Shown piece by piece: positions 6,521 to 14,539 of a DNA stretch of 37,460 bases. Position 1 is the first letter of the stretch, and each line of letters opens with the position of its first letter. The DNA is from Lewinella cohaerens DSM 23179. GTDB lineage: Bacteria; Bacteroidota; Bacteroidia; Chitinophagales; Saprospiraceae. The notes beneath the pieces are model-generated. The model had not been told where the DNA came from. It worked only from the letters and a program-made list of their open reading frames with translations, and did no database searches. Location: the NCBI RefSeq assembly GCF_000379805.1, contig NZ_KB903543.1, forward strand, positions 199,685 through 237,144. Reading direction: 5' to 3'. The position numbers and the translations under genes were made by a program.

Positions 6521-9118
6521 CTATAGTTTGAATTTGTAGGTAAGTGATGGAAAGAAACGCACCAGATCTATCTGGCTGGGGCTAAGCTGCTGATCAGACA
6601 GTACATTCGCTCCTATCTTCGGGCCGTAACCGTCCGTCAAGAGTTTGTTGAACTTCACGGCAAAGACATTTTTGTGCGCCAGGGCATTATAGATTGAAAA
6701 GACCAAGCTGTGCTGGTATTTATTGTCGGGTTTTCGATTCAACGTAAATTGCCAGGAGACATCTAAACGATGGTAGGTCGGCAACCGATCATTGTTGCGT
6801 TCTCCGTAGATGGGTACCCTTTGCTCATTGAAGGTGTAAAAGCCTGTAGGAGAAGTAAAAGTGGAACCGCTTTGAGATACCCAATTGGCCGTGAAAAGTA
6901 TTCGTTTCTTGAGTTGGTAATTCAAAACAAGGGAAAAGTCGTGGGGGCGATCCTGAAAAGCACGATAGGTTAATCCATCGTTGATGCCTTCTGTTTCGCG
7001 GAACACCCTGGAATAGGTATAGCTGATCCAGCCATTAAGGCGGCCAAAGTCTCGTTTAAACAAAAGCTCCAGACCGTAAGACTGTGCGGTACCAAAACGC
7101 AACTCTCCCTCTAGCAAGGGATTGAGATAAGGCGTAGAATAAGGTTCGTAATCAATCTGGTTTTTGAATTTCTTGTAGTAGGCTGCTGCGCTGATTTCCA
7201 TGTTGGCCGCTGGGAAATACTTAAGATAATTGATCGCCCACTGAGAAGCAAATTGGGGAGCAATATTAGGGCTGGCTGGCAACCATACCTCAAAGGCTGT
7301 AAATGGGGAAACAGTGTTGGAAATCAGTTGCAAATACTGGTGATAAGTACCAAAACTTAACTTTAACTGTGAAGTACTGTCCAGACTGTACTGCAAGCTC
7401 AGGCGTGGATCAGCATTGACAAAAGAATTGTAAATACCTGCTGTTACATTGATGGTGTCATTTACATTGTAGTTTTCATCAAAACCAAAGTAGGTTTTAG
7501 GGCCAAGGTTGCTCCATATCGTCACGCGGGCTCCCGTGTTGAGTTTCAACTTATCAGTCAATCGGTGGCTAGCCTGGTAGTAGAAAGCCGTCTTTCGGGA
7601 ATAGTTGTTCGTAATTTCGGGCAGGAGATCTACCGTAGGATCGAAACTTATACTGCCAGGGTTATTGAAATAAGCCTGCATTTCCAAACCGAAATTAGCC
7701 GTGTTATTGGTGTTGCTATAGTAAGTAAAGTCCGTCTTGAAACTGATCATACTGAGCTGTGATTGCCAGTAGTTGGGAGGAACCTGAAGTTTGTAGGCAT
7801 AATTCCCAGTGTAGAAAGTCGTATTGGCAAATAAGCGGGAATTAAAGATATGATTCCAACGGAAGGTGCTCGCCAGATTGCCCCAACGCACGCCCGATAG
7901 TGGGCCTGCCCTGTTTTCGAACACGTCGCCACTCTGGATAACCGTAAAAAACAAGCGATTATTTTCGTTGACCTTGTAGTTCCATTTGAATTGAAAATCC
8001 TGAAAATACAGATCAACGTTTTCGGCATTATTCTTATAAAGCCATTCGTAATTTGAACGGCGAAGCGATAAAAAAACAGAACTCCGTTCTTTTACCAGGG
8101 GTATTTCTAAAGACAGGCGATTGACAAAAGAATTTAAAGCTCCACTGAATCCCCATTTGTTCAAGTTTCCGTCTTTGGTACGGATACTGACGATAGCTGA
8201 TAGGCGATCCCCCATCGAAGCGGGCACATCACTTTTGTAGACTTGGATCTCTTTCGTAAAATCCGGGATAACCAGCGAATAAAAACCCAACATGTGGGAT
8301 GGGTTGAAGATGGGGGCATCATCAATAATAACCAGGTTTTGATCGCGTTCTCCACCTCTGGTATAAAAGAAGGAAGAACCATCACTGTGCATTTTAATTC
8401 CCGGTAAAGTTTGCAGTCCTTTGACCAAGCCTGATTCACCTGCAAATTCGGGTAGGTTGTTTAACTCCTCAGGGCGAAGAGATAGCGTACCCAGCTGTTT
8501 CTTGTTTTGGATATCTTCCAGCGGCGGACGAACGATAACCGCGGGCAAGCCAATTGCCGCAGGTGGCAGCAACAGGTTCTTTTTGAGGTTCTGATCCAGC
8601 GTGATCTTGGTTTGAGTATCCTCATAGCCGAGGTAGGAACTTTTGATCGTATAATCCCCTTCTTCGAGTGTGAGTGCGTAATAGCCAAATTCATTGGTAA
8701 AAACACCCCGCCCCGTACCATTGACGGATACCGTAGCACTGATCAGGTTTTCGCCCGATGACTGATCAGCGAGGAACCCACTCAGGGTAAAATACTTCGG
8801 TGGTTCTACTTTTTTTTCGAAGTTCAGTATAATTTGTCCTTCTACCATCGTGTAGGCTACCTGAATCTTTTCACTCAGCAGATTCAAGGTTTCTTCCAGG
8901 TTAGCTTTCCTTATCTTAAAGGAGACAATCACATCACTATCTACCACCAATGAATTATACGTAAAGTCGGCACCGGATTGGCGAGTGATTTCTGCTAAGA
9001 GATCACCTACTTTGATCGCATTCTCTCGAATCGTAATTACCGAGGAATTAAGCGCGCCCTGACCGAAAAGGGAGGCGCTTAGTACCAGTAAGGCGATGAT
9101 GGACAGGGTGTTTCGCAT
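6521..9118 (-). CDS. TonB-dependent receptor with N-terminal STN domain (FecA-like transducer)
   Basis: The 865-residue outer-membrane protein has a signal peptide (~1-20) and an STN secretin/TonB short N-terminal domain (~24-105) that talks to FecR. A carboxypeptidase-regulatory-like domain (~112-195, FTLSGFLADQSSGENLISATV) comes next. The plug begins near residue 210 (LPEFAGESGLVKGLQTLPGIKM, then SSFFYTRGGERDQNLVIIDD). A 22-strand-type barrel ends in a terminal aromatic strand (FPSLTYKFKL). The STN domain together with the FecR and ECF sigma genes upstream marks it as a signalling receptor that reports ligand binding as well as importing it. It is 2 nt from the DUF4249 gene. The ligand is not known. 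Confidence 0.93.
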   Translation of the reverse strand: MRNTLSIIALLVLSASLFGQGALNSSVITIRENAIKVGDLLAEITRQSGADFTYNSLVVDSDVIVSFKIRKANLEETLNLLSEKIQVAYTMVEGQIILNFEKKVEPPKYFTLSGFLADQSSGENLISATVSVNGTGRGVFTNEFGYYALTLEEGDYTIKSSYLGYEDTQTKITLDQNLKKNLLLPPAAIGLPAVIVRPPLEDIQNKKQLGTLSLRPEELNNLPEFAGESGLVKGLQTLPGIKMHSDGSSFFYTRGGERDQNLVIIDDAPIFNPSHMLGFYSLVIPDFTKEIQVYKSDVPASMGDRLSAIVSIRTKDGNLNKWGFSGALNSFVNRLSLEIPLVKERSSVFLSLRRSNYEWLYKNNAENVDLYFQDFQFKWNYKVNENNRLFFTVIQSGDVFENRAGPLSGVRWGNLASTFRWNHIFNSRLFANTTFYTGNYAYKLQVPPNYWQSQLSMISFKTDFTYYSNTNNTANFGLEMQAYFNNPGSISFDPTVDLLPEITNNYSRKTAFYYQASHRLTDKLKLNTGARVTIWSNLGPKTYFGFDENYNVNDTINVTAGIYNSFVNADPRLSLQYSLDSTSQLKLSFGTYHQYLQLISNTVSPFTAFEVWLPASPNIAPQFASQWAINYLKYFPAANMEISAAAYYKKFKNQIDYEPYSTPYLNPLLEGELRFGTAQSYGLELLFKRDFGRLNGWISYTYSRVFRETEGINDGLTYRAFQDRPHDFSLVLNYQLKKRILFTANWVSQSGSTFTSPTGFYTFNEQRVPIYGERNNDRLPTYHRLDVSWQFTLNRKPDNKYQHSLVFSIYNALAHKNVFAVKFNKLLTDGYGPKIGANVLSDQQLSPSQIDLVRFFPSLTYKFKL

Positions 9119-9182
9119 AAGGTTTAAGGGGTGATGTTTGTAGGAAAAATACCTCGTTCCGCTAGCTAATGGGTTATTTTAC

Positions 9183-9222
9183 CACATACACACAAAGGTT
9201 CAAAAAAGGATGTGTCTATGTG
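9183..9222 (-). promoter_or_regulatory. Imperfect hairpin between fecR-like and receptor genes
   Basis: CACATACACACA (9183-9194) and TGTGTCTATGTG (9211-9222) are complementary at 11 of 12 positions with a 16-nt loop. It lies in the 128-nt gap between the FecR and receptor genes. It could attenuate or process the operon mRNA; this is inference. Confidence 0.4.
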
Positions 9223-9246
9223 ATGAAATAAATCCCCAACAGGCTC

Positions 9247-10245
9247 CTATTCTCGATTACACTTTCCTGTCAGCACAATATCATCTCCCTGCTGCGCGGA
9301 TTGGATACCAAAAGAAGATTCCAGTATCCGTAGCACTGCTGACAGCGACTTGTTTTTGAAAGTAGAGGTCAACGGACAGACTTTCAATGCTTCCTCTCCA
9401 ATGACAATGTTGGTATTAAAATAGCGGCTTAACGCAAAAACTGCCGTTTCCATTGGCGTAGCTTCAAATACCAATTCGCCGGATTTTAGCGCTAAATAAT
9501 GCTCGTCCTCATTAGTTTGTTTAATCAGGTCGTTGGTGTTTTTATCATAAACAGCCTGCTCGTCTCTGTTCAGAATCACCTCCTGATCGCCTGCCCGAAC
9601 AGCTACCTGTCCAGATTCTACGATCACCTGGATGGCTGACTGACTCACCCGACTATCCACATAAAAAGAAGTGCCTAACACCTCGACCTCGACGTTTTGG
9701 GTTTCGATGACAAACGGAGCGGCTTCATCTCTGGCTACATCAAAAAAAGCATCACCAGTGAGCTGAACTTCCCGTTCGCCTGCTCCATTCTCGGCTAAAA
9801 AACGGATAGAAGAAGACTTGTTTAAAGTCACCCGCGTACCATCCGAAAGATCGTAAGGCATCGTGACCGTCGTGGTCTCCGCAAAAAACGGTTGTGGTAT
9901 TTGAAAATGACGGTAGACAAAAGCAGCACTAACGATCAGTACCACCACCGCTGCCGCTATTTTCAGCCAACGGCTACGGCTTTGGCGCGTGGGTAGTTGC
10001 CGTACATTAGCCTCAGGGAAGAGTTGCCTCGCCGTGCTATTCCACATGGCATCCACGTTTGCCTCCTGCTGGTTTTGCATACCACTCAGCATCCACGCTT
10101 TCTTAAAGGCAATGAACTGCTTTTTATTGACAGGATCGGCCAGCACCCATTGCTCGAGTTCTGCCTGTTCGGCAGCATCGGTATTTCCACTCAGGTAACG
10201 AGACATGAGGTCGGAAAAATAGTCGTGCTGGTCTTGCTTTTCCAT
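9247..10245 (-). CDS. FecR-family anti-sigma/sigma regulator
   Basis: The 332-residue single-pass inner-membrane protein regulates the ECF sigma factor encoded 51 nt upstream. The cytoplasmic N-terminus (~1-88) has the typical HDYFSDLMSRYLSGNTDAAEQAELEQW start. A transmembrane helix (~WLKIAAAVVVLIVSAAFVY) follows at ~90-110. The periplasmic FecR domain contains DGTRVTLNKSSSIRF, GDAFFDVARD and VEVLGTSFYVD. A DUF4974 domain lies at the C-terminus (MKNKSL-like: FKNKSLSAVLRILESSFGIQ). In such cassettes the receptor STN domain contacts the periplasmic part, releasing or activating the sigma factor. Confidence 0.93.
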   Translation of the reverse strand: MEKQDQHDYFSDLMSRYLSGNTDAAEQAELEQWVLADPVNKKQFIAFKKAWMLSGMQNQQEANVDAMWNSTARQLFPEANVRQLPTRQSRSRWLKIAAAVVVLIVSAAFVYRHFQIPQPFFAETTTVTMPYDLSDGTRVTLNKSSSIRFLAENGAGEREVQLTGDAFFDVARDEAAPFVIETQNVEVEVLGTSFYVDSRVSQSAIQVIVESGQVAVRAGDQEVILNRDEQAVYDKNTNDLIKQTNEDEHYLALKSGELVFEATPMETAVFALSRYFNTNIVIGEEALKVCPLTSTFKNKSLSAVLRILESSFGIQSAQQGDDIVLTGKCNRE

Positions 10246-10296
10246 ATCACTTTTAATACACCCCAGGGCCGGAATACCCTTAGTGCTTGTTTGTAA

Positions 10297-10860
10297 TTAT
10301 TTTAAATGTTCCATAAATAGCAGGAATAAGAAGAAATAATCCTGCAAGCGTTCGCGCAAATGTTTCATGGCTTTGCTCATGTGCGCTTCCACCGTTTTTT
10401 GCGAAACGCCCAATTCTTCCGCAATCTCCCGGTACTTCATTGCTTGAAACCTGCTCATCTCAAATACCTGTCGGCATTTGGGAGGGAGTTCACTCAAGGC
10501 TTCTTCGACGCGATTTTGCAATTCTTCTTCGGCAAAGTGATCTTCTTCCCCCACCAGGTCAAAATCGCCACAGTCCAGGTCCAAAATTTGGCTACGGTAT
10601 TTCTTGTTATCCCGAATGTGGTTGATACAACGATTCCTGACCGCCGTAAAGAGGTAAGATTTCACGGATTGCTGCGGGTCGATATTCGCCCGGTTTTCCC
10701 ATAGGCTGATAAATACCTTCTGGCAAATTTCTTGAGCAGTATCCAATCCATCCACGTACTGCAAAGCATAATTACACAAGTAAGTAAAGTGTGACCGAAA
10801 CAATTGCTCAAATTGCTCGCGATCAAAAGCGGGGTATGTGTTAGAGGGTGACATTTGCAC
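10297..10860 (-). CDS. ECF RNA polymerase sigma factor (Bacteroides expansion type)
   Basis: The 187-residue protein has sigma region 2 (FEQLFRSHFTYLCNYALQYV through QKVFISLWENR, then SYLFTAVRNRCINHIRD) and region 4 with an HTH (LSELPPKCRQVFEMSRFQAMKYREIAEELGVSQKTVEAHMSKA). It would direct RNA polymerase to the receptor/DUF4249 genes and possibly itself when the receptor senses its ligand. The order sigma, FecR, STN receptor is the classical transmembrane signalling arrangement. A second Met two codons in is an alternative start. The C-terminal tail is unusually rich in Phe and Leu (DYFFLFLLFMEHLK). Confidence 0.93.
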   Translation of the reverse strand: MQMSPSNTYPAFDREQFEQLFRSHFTYLCNYALQYVDGLDTAQEICQKVFISLWENRANIDPQQSVKSYLFTAVRNRCINHIRDNKKYRSQILDLDCGDFDLVGEEDHFAEEELQNRVEEALSELPPKCRQVFEMSRFQAMKYREIAEELGVSQKTVEAHMSKAMKHLRERLQDYFFLFLLFMEHLK

Positions 10861-10984
10861 TGCTAAGGTAAAAAAGGAAAGCTATATCCGGCACTAAGTA
10901 GTTTGGTAAAAAGCCCCAAAGTGATGTTTCAAAGGTTATTCTGGCTTGAACGGAGAAAGCAGGATTCACCCTATTAAGCAATTC

Positions 10985-11147
10985 TATAGTCCTCCTAGGC
11001 AGGATTTGTGAGAATATGGCGCCGCTATTTTTGCGACTCGCAAGGCGAAAAACGTAGGCATAACCGGAGTTACGGCGAGGCTTTTTAACGTAGCGAGGCG
11101 AAAAAAGAGCAAGTTAGAAATCACAAATCCTGCCTAGGAGGACTATA
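10985..11147. mobile_element. MITE-like element with perfect 27-bp terminal inverted repeats
   Basis: Arms at 10985-11011 and 11121-11147 are perfect reverse complements over 27 bp (TATAGTCCTCCTAGGCAGGA...). They enclose 109 bp with no ORF. The outermost bases read TA on both sides, which fits a TA target duplication as made by IS630/mariner-type transposases, but could equally be part of the arms. The interior holds near-repeats of the type GC(A/G)AGGCG followed by A- or T-runs, and a small palindrome TTGCGA-C-TCGCAA. No transposase is present, so it would be non-autonomous. It ends 40 bp before the next start codon. Confidence 0.65.
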
Positions 11148-11187
11148 AATACAGTAAAGCCAAAAAATAGGTTATTTTTACAGCTAT

Positions 11188-12411
11188 ATGGTTCCTTCTT
11201 CTACAATAGCAAAACTGGTTGTCCAACATGAACTCTTTCGCGGTTTCCCGAAGGAGGTCATAAACCTGGTGATTAACCAAAGTAAGATTAGGCAGTTGCA
11301 TGCTGGAGAAGTCCTCATCCATTCCGGCACTACCAATCATTCCCTATTTCTGGTGCTCGACGGAGAACTCAAGGTTATCATACAAAAAGCAAATACCCAG
11401 GTCGCTATCCCGATTAAGCCCGGTGAGTGCCTCGGGGAGATGTCTTTGGTGGAGGAACGCCCCACCTCGGCCACAGCCGTCTGCCATCTCGATAGCCAGG
11501 TGTTGGTCATTTCGGAAGATGTCTTCTGGACCCATTTGGCGATAAGCCGACAAGGCGTGAAAAACCTGATGGGCATCATGGCCGAACGCTTGCACCGAAA
11601 CAACCAGGCCCTGATAAAAGAAATGGAGGAGCAGCTCAAGTACAAGCAGCTCGAAAAAGATTTCCAGACGGCCGGGAATATCCAAGCGAATATCGTCCCG
11701 AACGGGGCTCATCTCTTCCCTCAGCGACCCGAAATTGAAGTGTACGCCCGTACGCAGCAAGCCCGTGCCGTAGGTGGCGATTTTTACGATGCCATAGCAC
11801 TCGACCAAGATCGTATCTACCTCGCCATCGGAGACGCCACCGGAAAAGGAATGCCTGCGGCGTTGTTCATGATGCGTGCTTTTACCTCACTTCGCTTTTT
11901 GGTCAGCAATTGTTCTGATTTATCAGAAGTACTCCCAGCTCTCAACAAAACCCTTCTAAAAAAGAACGACGACATGATGTTCGTCAGCCTCTGGGTAGGA
12001 GTGCTTGACCTAAAGACCAGTGTGCTCACCTACGTCAACGGTGGCCATCATCCGCCTTTCGCTGCTTTAAGAGGTGGCACGTTTCAACCATTAGAGGTAC
12101 CAAACGGACCGATTGTTGGTGTGGTGGAAGAAGCCCAATTCGAAGTAGCCACCATGCAAATAACACCCGGCGACACCTTCTTTTTATACACCGACGGATT
12201 GCCGGAAGCCTATAACATGAACAATGTGGCTTTCGAAGCGGATCGCATCAAAGCATCCTTGAATAGCTTAAAAGACCCCACTATGCAATCTCTGATATGC
12301 GATTTAGAAACGGAGGTAGCTAATTTCGTCGATGGTGCTCCTACGCACGATGATCTGACGATGTTGGCTTTTCGGTATGTGGGGGAAGACAGCGTAGAAA
12401 AAGGAAAGTAG
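11188..12411 (+). CDS. Cyclic-nucleotide-binding-like domain fused to SpoIIE-type PP2C phosphatase
   Basis: The 407-residue cytoplasmic protein has a cNMP-binding-fold sensor domain (~10-135: HELFRGFPKEVINLV, GEVLIHSGTTNHSLFLVLDGEL, GECLGEMSL). A short helical linker (~140-165, LIKEMEEQLKYKQLEKDFQ) leads to a SpoIIE/PP2C serine phosphatase domain (~195-395). Metal-binding motifs are visible: VGGDFYD, GDATGKGMPAALFM, GGHHPPF, YTDGLPEA and HDDLTML. Such enzymes usually dephosphorylate STAS anti-anti-sigma factors. In the phosphate-binding cassette the usual Arg is replaced (ERPTSATAV where PRxAT is expected), so nucleotide binding is doubtful. No STAS or RsbW-like gene is adjacent. The upstream promoter region borders the MITE-like element. 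Confidence 0.9.
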   Translation: MVPSSTIAKLVVQHELFRGFPKEVINLVINQSKIRQLHAGEVLIHSGTTNHSLFLVLDGELKVIIQKANTQVAIPIKPGECLGEMSLVEERPTSATAVCHLDSQVLVISEDVFWTHLAISRQGVKNLMGIMAERLHRNNQALIKEMEEQLKYKQLEKDFQTAGNIQANIVPNGAHLFPQRPEIEVYARTQQARAVGGDFYDAIALDQDRIYLAIGDATGKGMPAALFMMRAFTSLRFLVSNCSDLSEVLPALNKTLLKKNDDMMFVSLWVGVLDLKTSVLTYVNGGHHPPFAALRGGTFQPLEVPNGPIVGVVEEAQFEVATMQITPGDTFFLYTDGLPEAYNMNNVAFEADRIKASLNSLKDPTMQSLICDLETEVANFVDGAPTHDDLTMLAFRYVGEDSVEKGK

Positions 12412-12463
12412 AAAATTTTAAGGAAGGTGGTTATCCCCCTATTTCACTACCACCTAAAAACAC

Positions 12464-12493
12464 AAAAGCCCCGAAGCAAATGCTTCGAGGCTT
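12464..12493 (-). terminator. Terminator downstream of tRNA-Asp
   Basis: AAGCCCCGAAGCA (12466-12478) pairs with TGCTTCGAGGCTT (12481-12493), with one wobble pair on the minus-strand RNA and a U-rich stretch after the stem on that strand. It sits 7 nt past the tRNA 3' end and may also serve the plus-strand phosphatase gene. Confidence 0.7.
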
Positions 12494-12499
12494 AATTGT

Positions 12500-12576
12500 T
12501 GGCGGTCCGGACGGGACTTGAACCCGCGACCCCATGCGTGACAGGCATGTATTCTAACCAACTGAACTACCGGACC
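12500..12576 (-). tRNA. tRNA-Asp (anticodon GTC)
   Basis: On the minus strand the acceptor stem GGTCCGG pairs with CCGGACC, followed by discriminator G and an encoded CCA (12502-12500). The anticodon stem is CATGC/GCATG with loop CTGTCAC; anticodon GTC is at 12540-12542. The T-loop TTCAAGT is closed by GCGGG/CCCGT. It reads Asp codons GAC and GAU. Confidence 0.97.
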
Positions 12577-12777
12577 ATATTTTTTCGCCGTTATAACTGA
12601 ACTCATTCGTTCGACAGCGGTGCAAATTTAAGACGCTTTTTCCTACCATGCAATACCTAAGCGAAAAAAAATTACTTTTTTTCTTTCTACACATTCTCTC
12701 TTCGGCACAAAAACACTGATAATGAACACCTTAACTAATATAACTTTTTTCTCATTTTCTCATTTATCCTTTTGTAC

Positions 12778-12785
12778 TACCTTTG
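12778..12785 (+). promoter_or_regulatory. Bacteroidota -7 box (TACCTTTG) for accA
   Basis: TACCTTTG exactly matches TAnnTTTG and lies ~66 nt before the accA ATG. No TTG at ideal -33 spacing is seen; a T-rich tract occupies that region. The rest of 12577-12851 holds no gene. Confidence 0.5.
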
Positions 12786-12851
12786 CGGAGCAAATAAGAA
12801 GTTCTGATGGGGAAACTATGCTTTACCCAAGAACTGTAAAACGTCTACTAT

Positions 12852-13811
12852 ATGGTATTCCTGGAATTTGAGAAGCCTTTAGAGAAATTATACGAGCAGC
12901 TGGAAAAAATCCAGCAAGTAGCAGAAGAAGGAGATTTGGACATGTCTGATTCCATCAAGGAACTGGAAAACAAAATCCGTGCTACCCGCAAAGAAATTTA
13001 TAGCAACCTCACTGGTTGGGAACGGGTACAACTATCCCGCCATCCGGAACGCCCCTATACCTTGTATTACATCAGGGAAATGAGCCGCAAGTTTGTTGAG
13101 CTGCACGGCGATCGTAATTTCAAAGACGACAAAGCCATTGTAGGGGGTATTGCCAACCTCGACGGACAGACTGTCGTGATCATCGGGCACCAGAAAGGCG
13201 TAAATACCAAAATGCGCCAATACCGCAACTTCGGTATGGCCAACCCCGAGGGTTACCGCAAAGCATTGCGCTTGATGAAACTAGCCGAACGCTTCAACTA
13301 TCCAGTAGTTTGCTTGATAGATACCCCCGGAGCCTATCCAGGCATCGAGGCGGAAGAAAGAGGCCAGTCTGAAGCTATTGCCCGCAACCTCATCGAGATG
13401 GCTCAGTTAAAAGTACCCATTGTCTGTGCAGTTATCGGCGAAGGTGCCAGTGGAGGGGCCATCGGTATAGGCCTGGGTGACCGGGTATTCATGCTCGAAA
13501 ACACCTGGTACTCGGTTATTTCTCCAGAATCCTGTTCTTCGATCCTATGGCGCAGCTGGGATTACAAGGAACAAGCGGCCGAGGCATTGAAGCTTACCGC
13601 TGAAGATATGCTCTCTTTCGGCATTATTGACGATATCATCAAGGAACCTACAGGCGGCGCGCACGCTAATCCTGAGGAAATGTCTAAAATACTTAAGCGC
13701 CAGCTGAAAAAAGCCATTGCCGAACTACAGGAAATGGATACAGAAGAACGGATTGAAGCCCGAATCAATAAATATGCTAACATTGGCGTTTACGATGTGG
13801 TGACGGAATAA
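12852..13811 (+). CDS. accA: Acetyl-CoA carboxylase carboxyltransferase subunit alpha
   Basis: The 319-residue protein is the same length as the well-studied AccA proteins. With AccD it transfers the carboxyl group from biotin carboxyl carrier protein to acetyl-CoA, the first step of fatty acid synthesis. The N-terminal helical start [16 protein letters not shown], the block [14 protein letters not shown], and the crotonase-like core with [42 protein letters not shown] and [11 protein letters not shown] are all classical AccA motifs. accD is not in the window, which is usual for Bacteroidota. A conserved small gene follows 32 nt downstream, likely in the same transcript. Confidence 0.98.
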   Translation: MVFLEFEKPLEKLYEQLEKIQQVAEEGDLDMSDSIKELENKIRATRKEIYSNLTGWERVQLSRHPERPYTLYYIREMSRKFVELHGDRNFKDDKAIVGGIANLDGQTVVIIGHQKGVNTKMRQYRNFGMANPEGYRKALRLMKLAERFNYPVVCLIDTPGAYPGIEAEERGQSEAIARNLIEMAQLKVPIVCAVIGEGASGGAIGIGLGDRVFMLENTWYSVISPESCSSILWRSWDYKEQAAEALKLTAEDMLSFGIIDDIIKEPTGGAHANPEEMSKILKRQLKKAIAELQEMDTEERIEARINKYANIGVYDVVTE

Positions 13812-13843
13812 ACAACTTCCATTCACGACTTGTTTCTGTATCT

Positions 13844-14380
13844 ATGGGAATTATTGATCGCATCAAAGAACGGTTTTACCTAAAGTCCTTACCTGCTAAA
13901 ATAGCACGTAACAAGGGCCGGGTACCTCGTAATGTTGAAGAAGCCAAAACCATCGGCATCCTCTTCGATGCTACCGATATAGACTATCGCAAAAAGACCC
14001 TCGCCTACGCCGACAAACTGCGCAAGCAGGGCAAAAAAGTCAGCACCCTAGGTTTTATCGCTACCGCCGACAAAGAGGCTACCTTCTCTTTCGATTTCTT
14101 TACGCTTCGCCAGATCGACTGGGCCCAACGCCCCAACGGCGACGCCATCACTCACTGGCTCAGCCATGATCTAGAGGTTCTTATTTGCCTCTTTCCTCAG
14201 TCCTCCAAGTTTACCGAATACCTAGCGCTCCATACCCGTGCAGGGCTAAAAATCGGGCCCGTAGCAACCAATGCCTCCTGCTACGACCTCATGCTAGACA
14301 TGCCTGCCCAAAGTACGCCTCAGCAGATCATCCAACAGTATGAACAGGTGCTTGCCAAGACGATACCGCAGCCGGTTTAG
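13844..14380 (+). CDS. Conserved Bacteroidota protein, DUF6913-like
   Basis: A 178-residue soluble protein without signal peptide or membrane segment. It begins with a basic helix (MGIIDRIKERFYLKSLPAKIARNKGR), then AKTIGILFDATDIDYRKKTLAYADKLRKQGKKVSTLGFI. This resembles a family of short Bacteroidota proteins I recall as DUF6913; the match is from memory and less certain. The LFDATD block and a later VLICLFPQSSKFTEYLA segment suggest an alpha/beta fold. It follows accA by 32 nt, so the two are probably co-transcribed, but a link to fatty acid synthesis is only positional. Confidence 0.75.
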   Translation: MGIIDRIKERFYLKSLPAKIARNKGRVPRNVEEAKTIGILFDATDIDYRKKTLAYADKLRKQGKKVSTLGFIATADKEATFSFDFFTLRQIDWAQRPNGDAITHWLSHDLEVLICLFPQSSKFTEYLALHTRAGLKIGPVATNASCYDLMLDMPAQSTPQQIIQQYEQVLAKTIPQPV

Positions 14381-14535
14381 GTGTAAGGGTTTTATCGGTG
14401 TAAGGGTGTAAAAGTTAGATAAAATTGGATCAAAAAGTCTCTCCCAAGAAGTCAGAAGGTAATTGATGCCGCTAGGATAATCAAATAACCTTTACACCCT
14501 TACACCTACCCAACCTTTACACCTTGTTTTACACC
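14380..14535. repeat. Inverted pair of GGTGTAAGGG-type short repeats
   Basis: GGTGTAAGGG occurs twice at 14380-14406. A 20-bp arm (14397-14416) is repeated inverted at 14487-14506 with one mismatch, and further CTTTACACC/TTTTACACC units extend to 14535. The 70-nt centre is unique. It fills the gap between convergent genes and could act as a strong bidirectional stem, although no U-tract terminator is evident. Confidence 0.6.
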
Positions 14536-14539
14536 GTGA

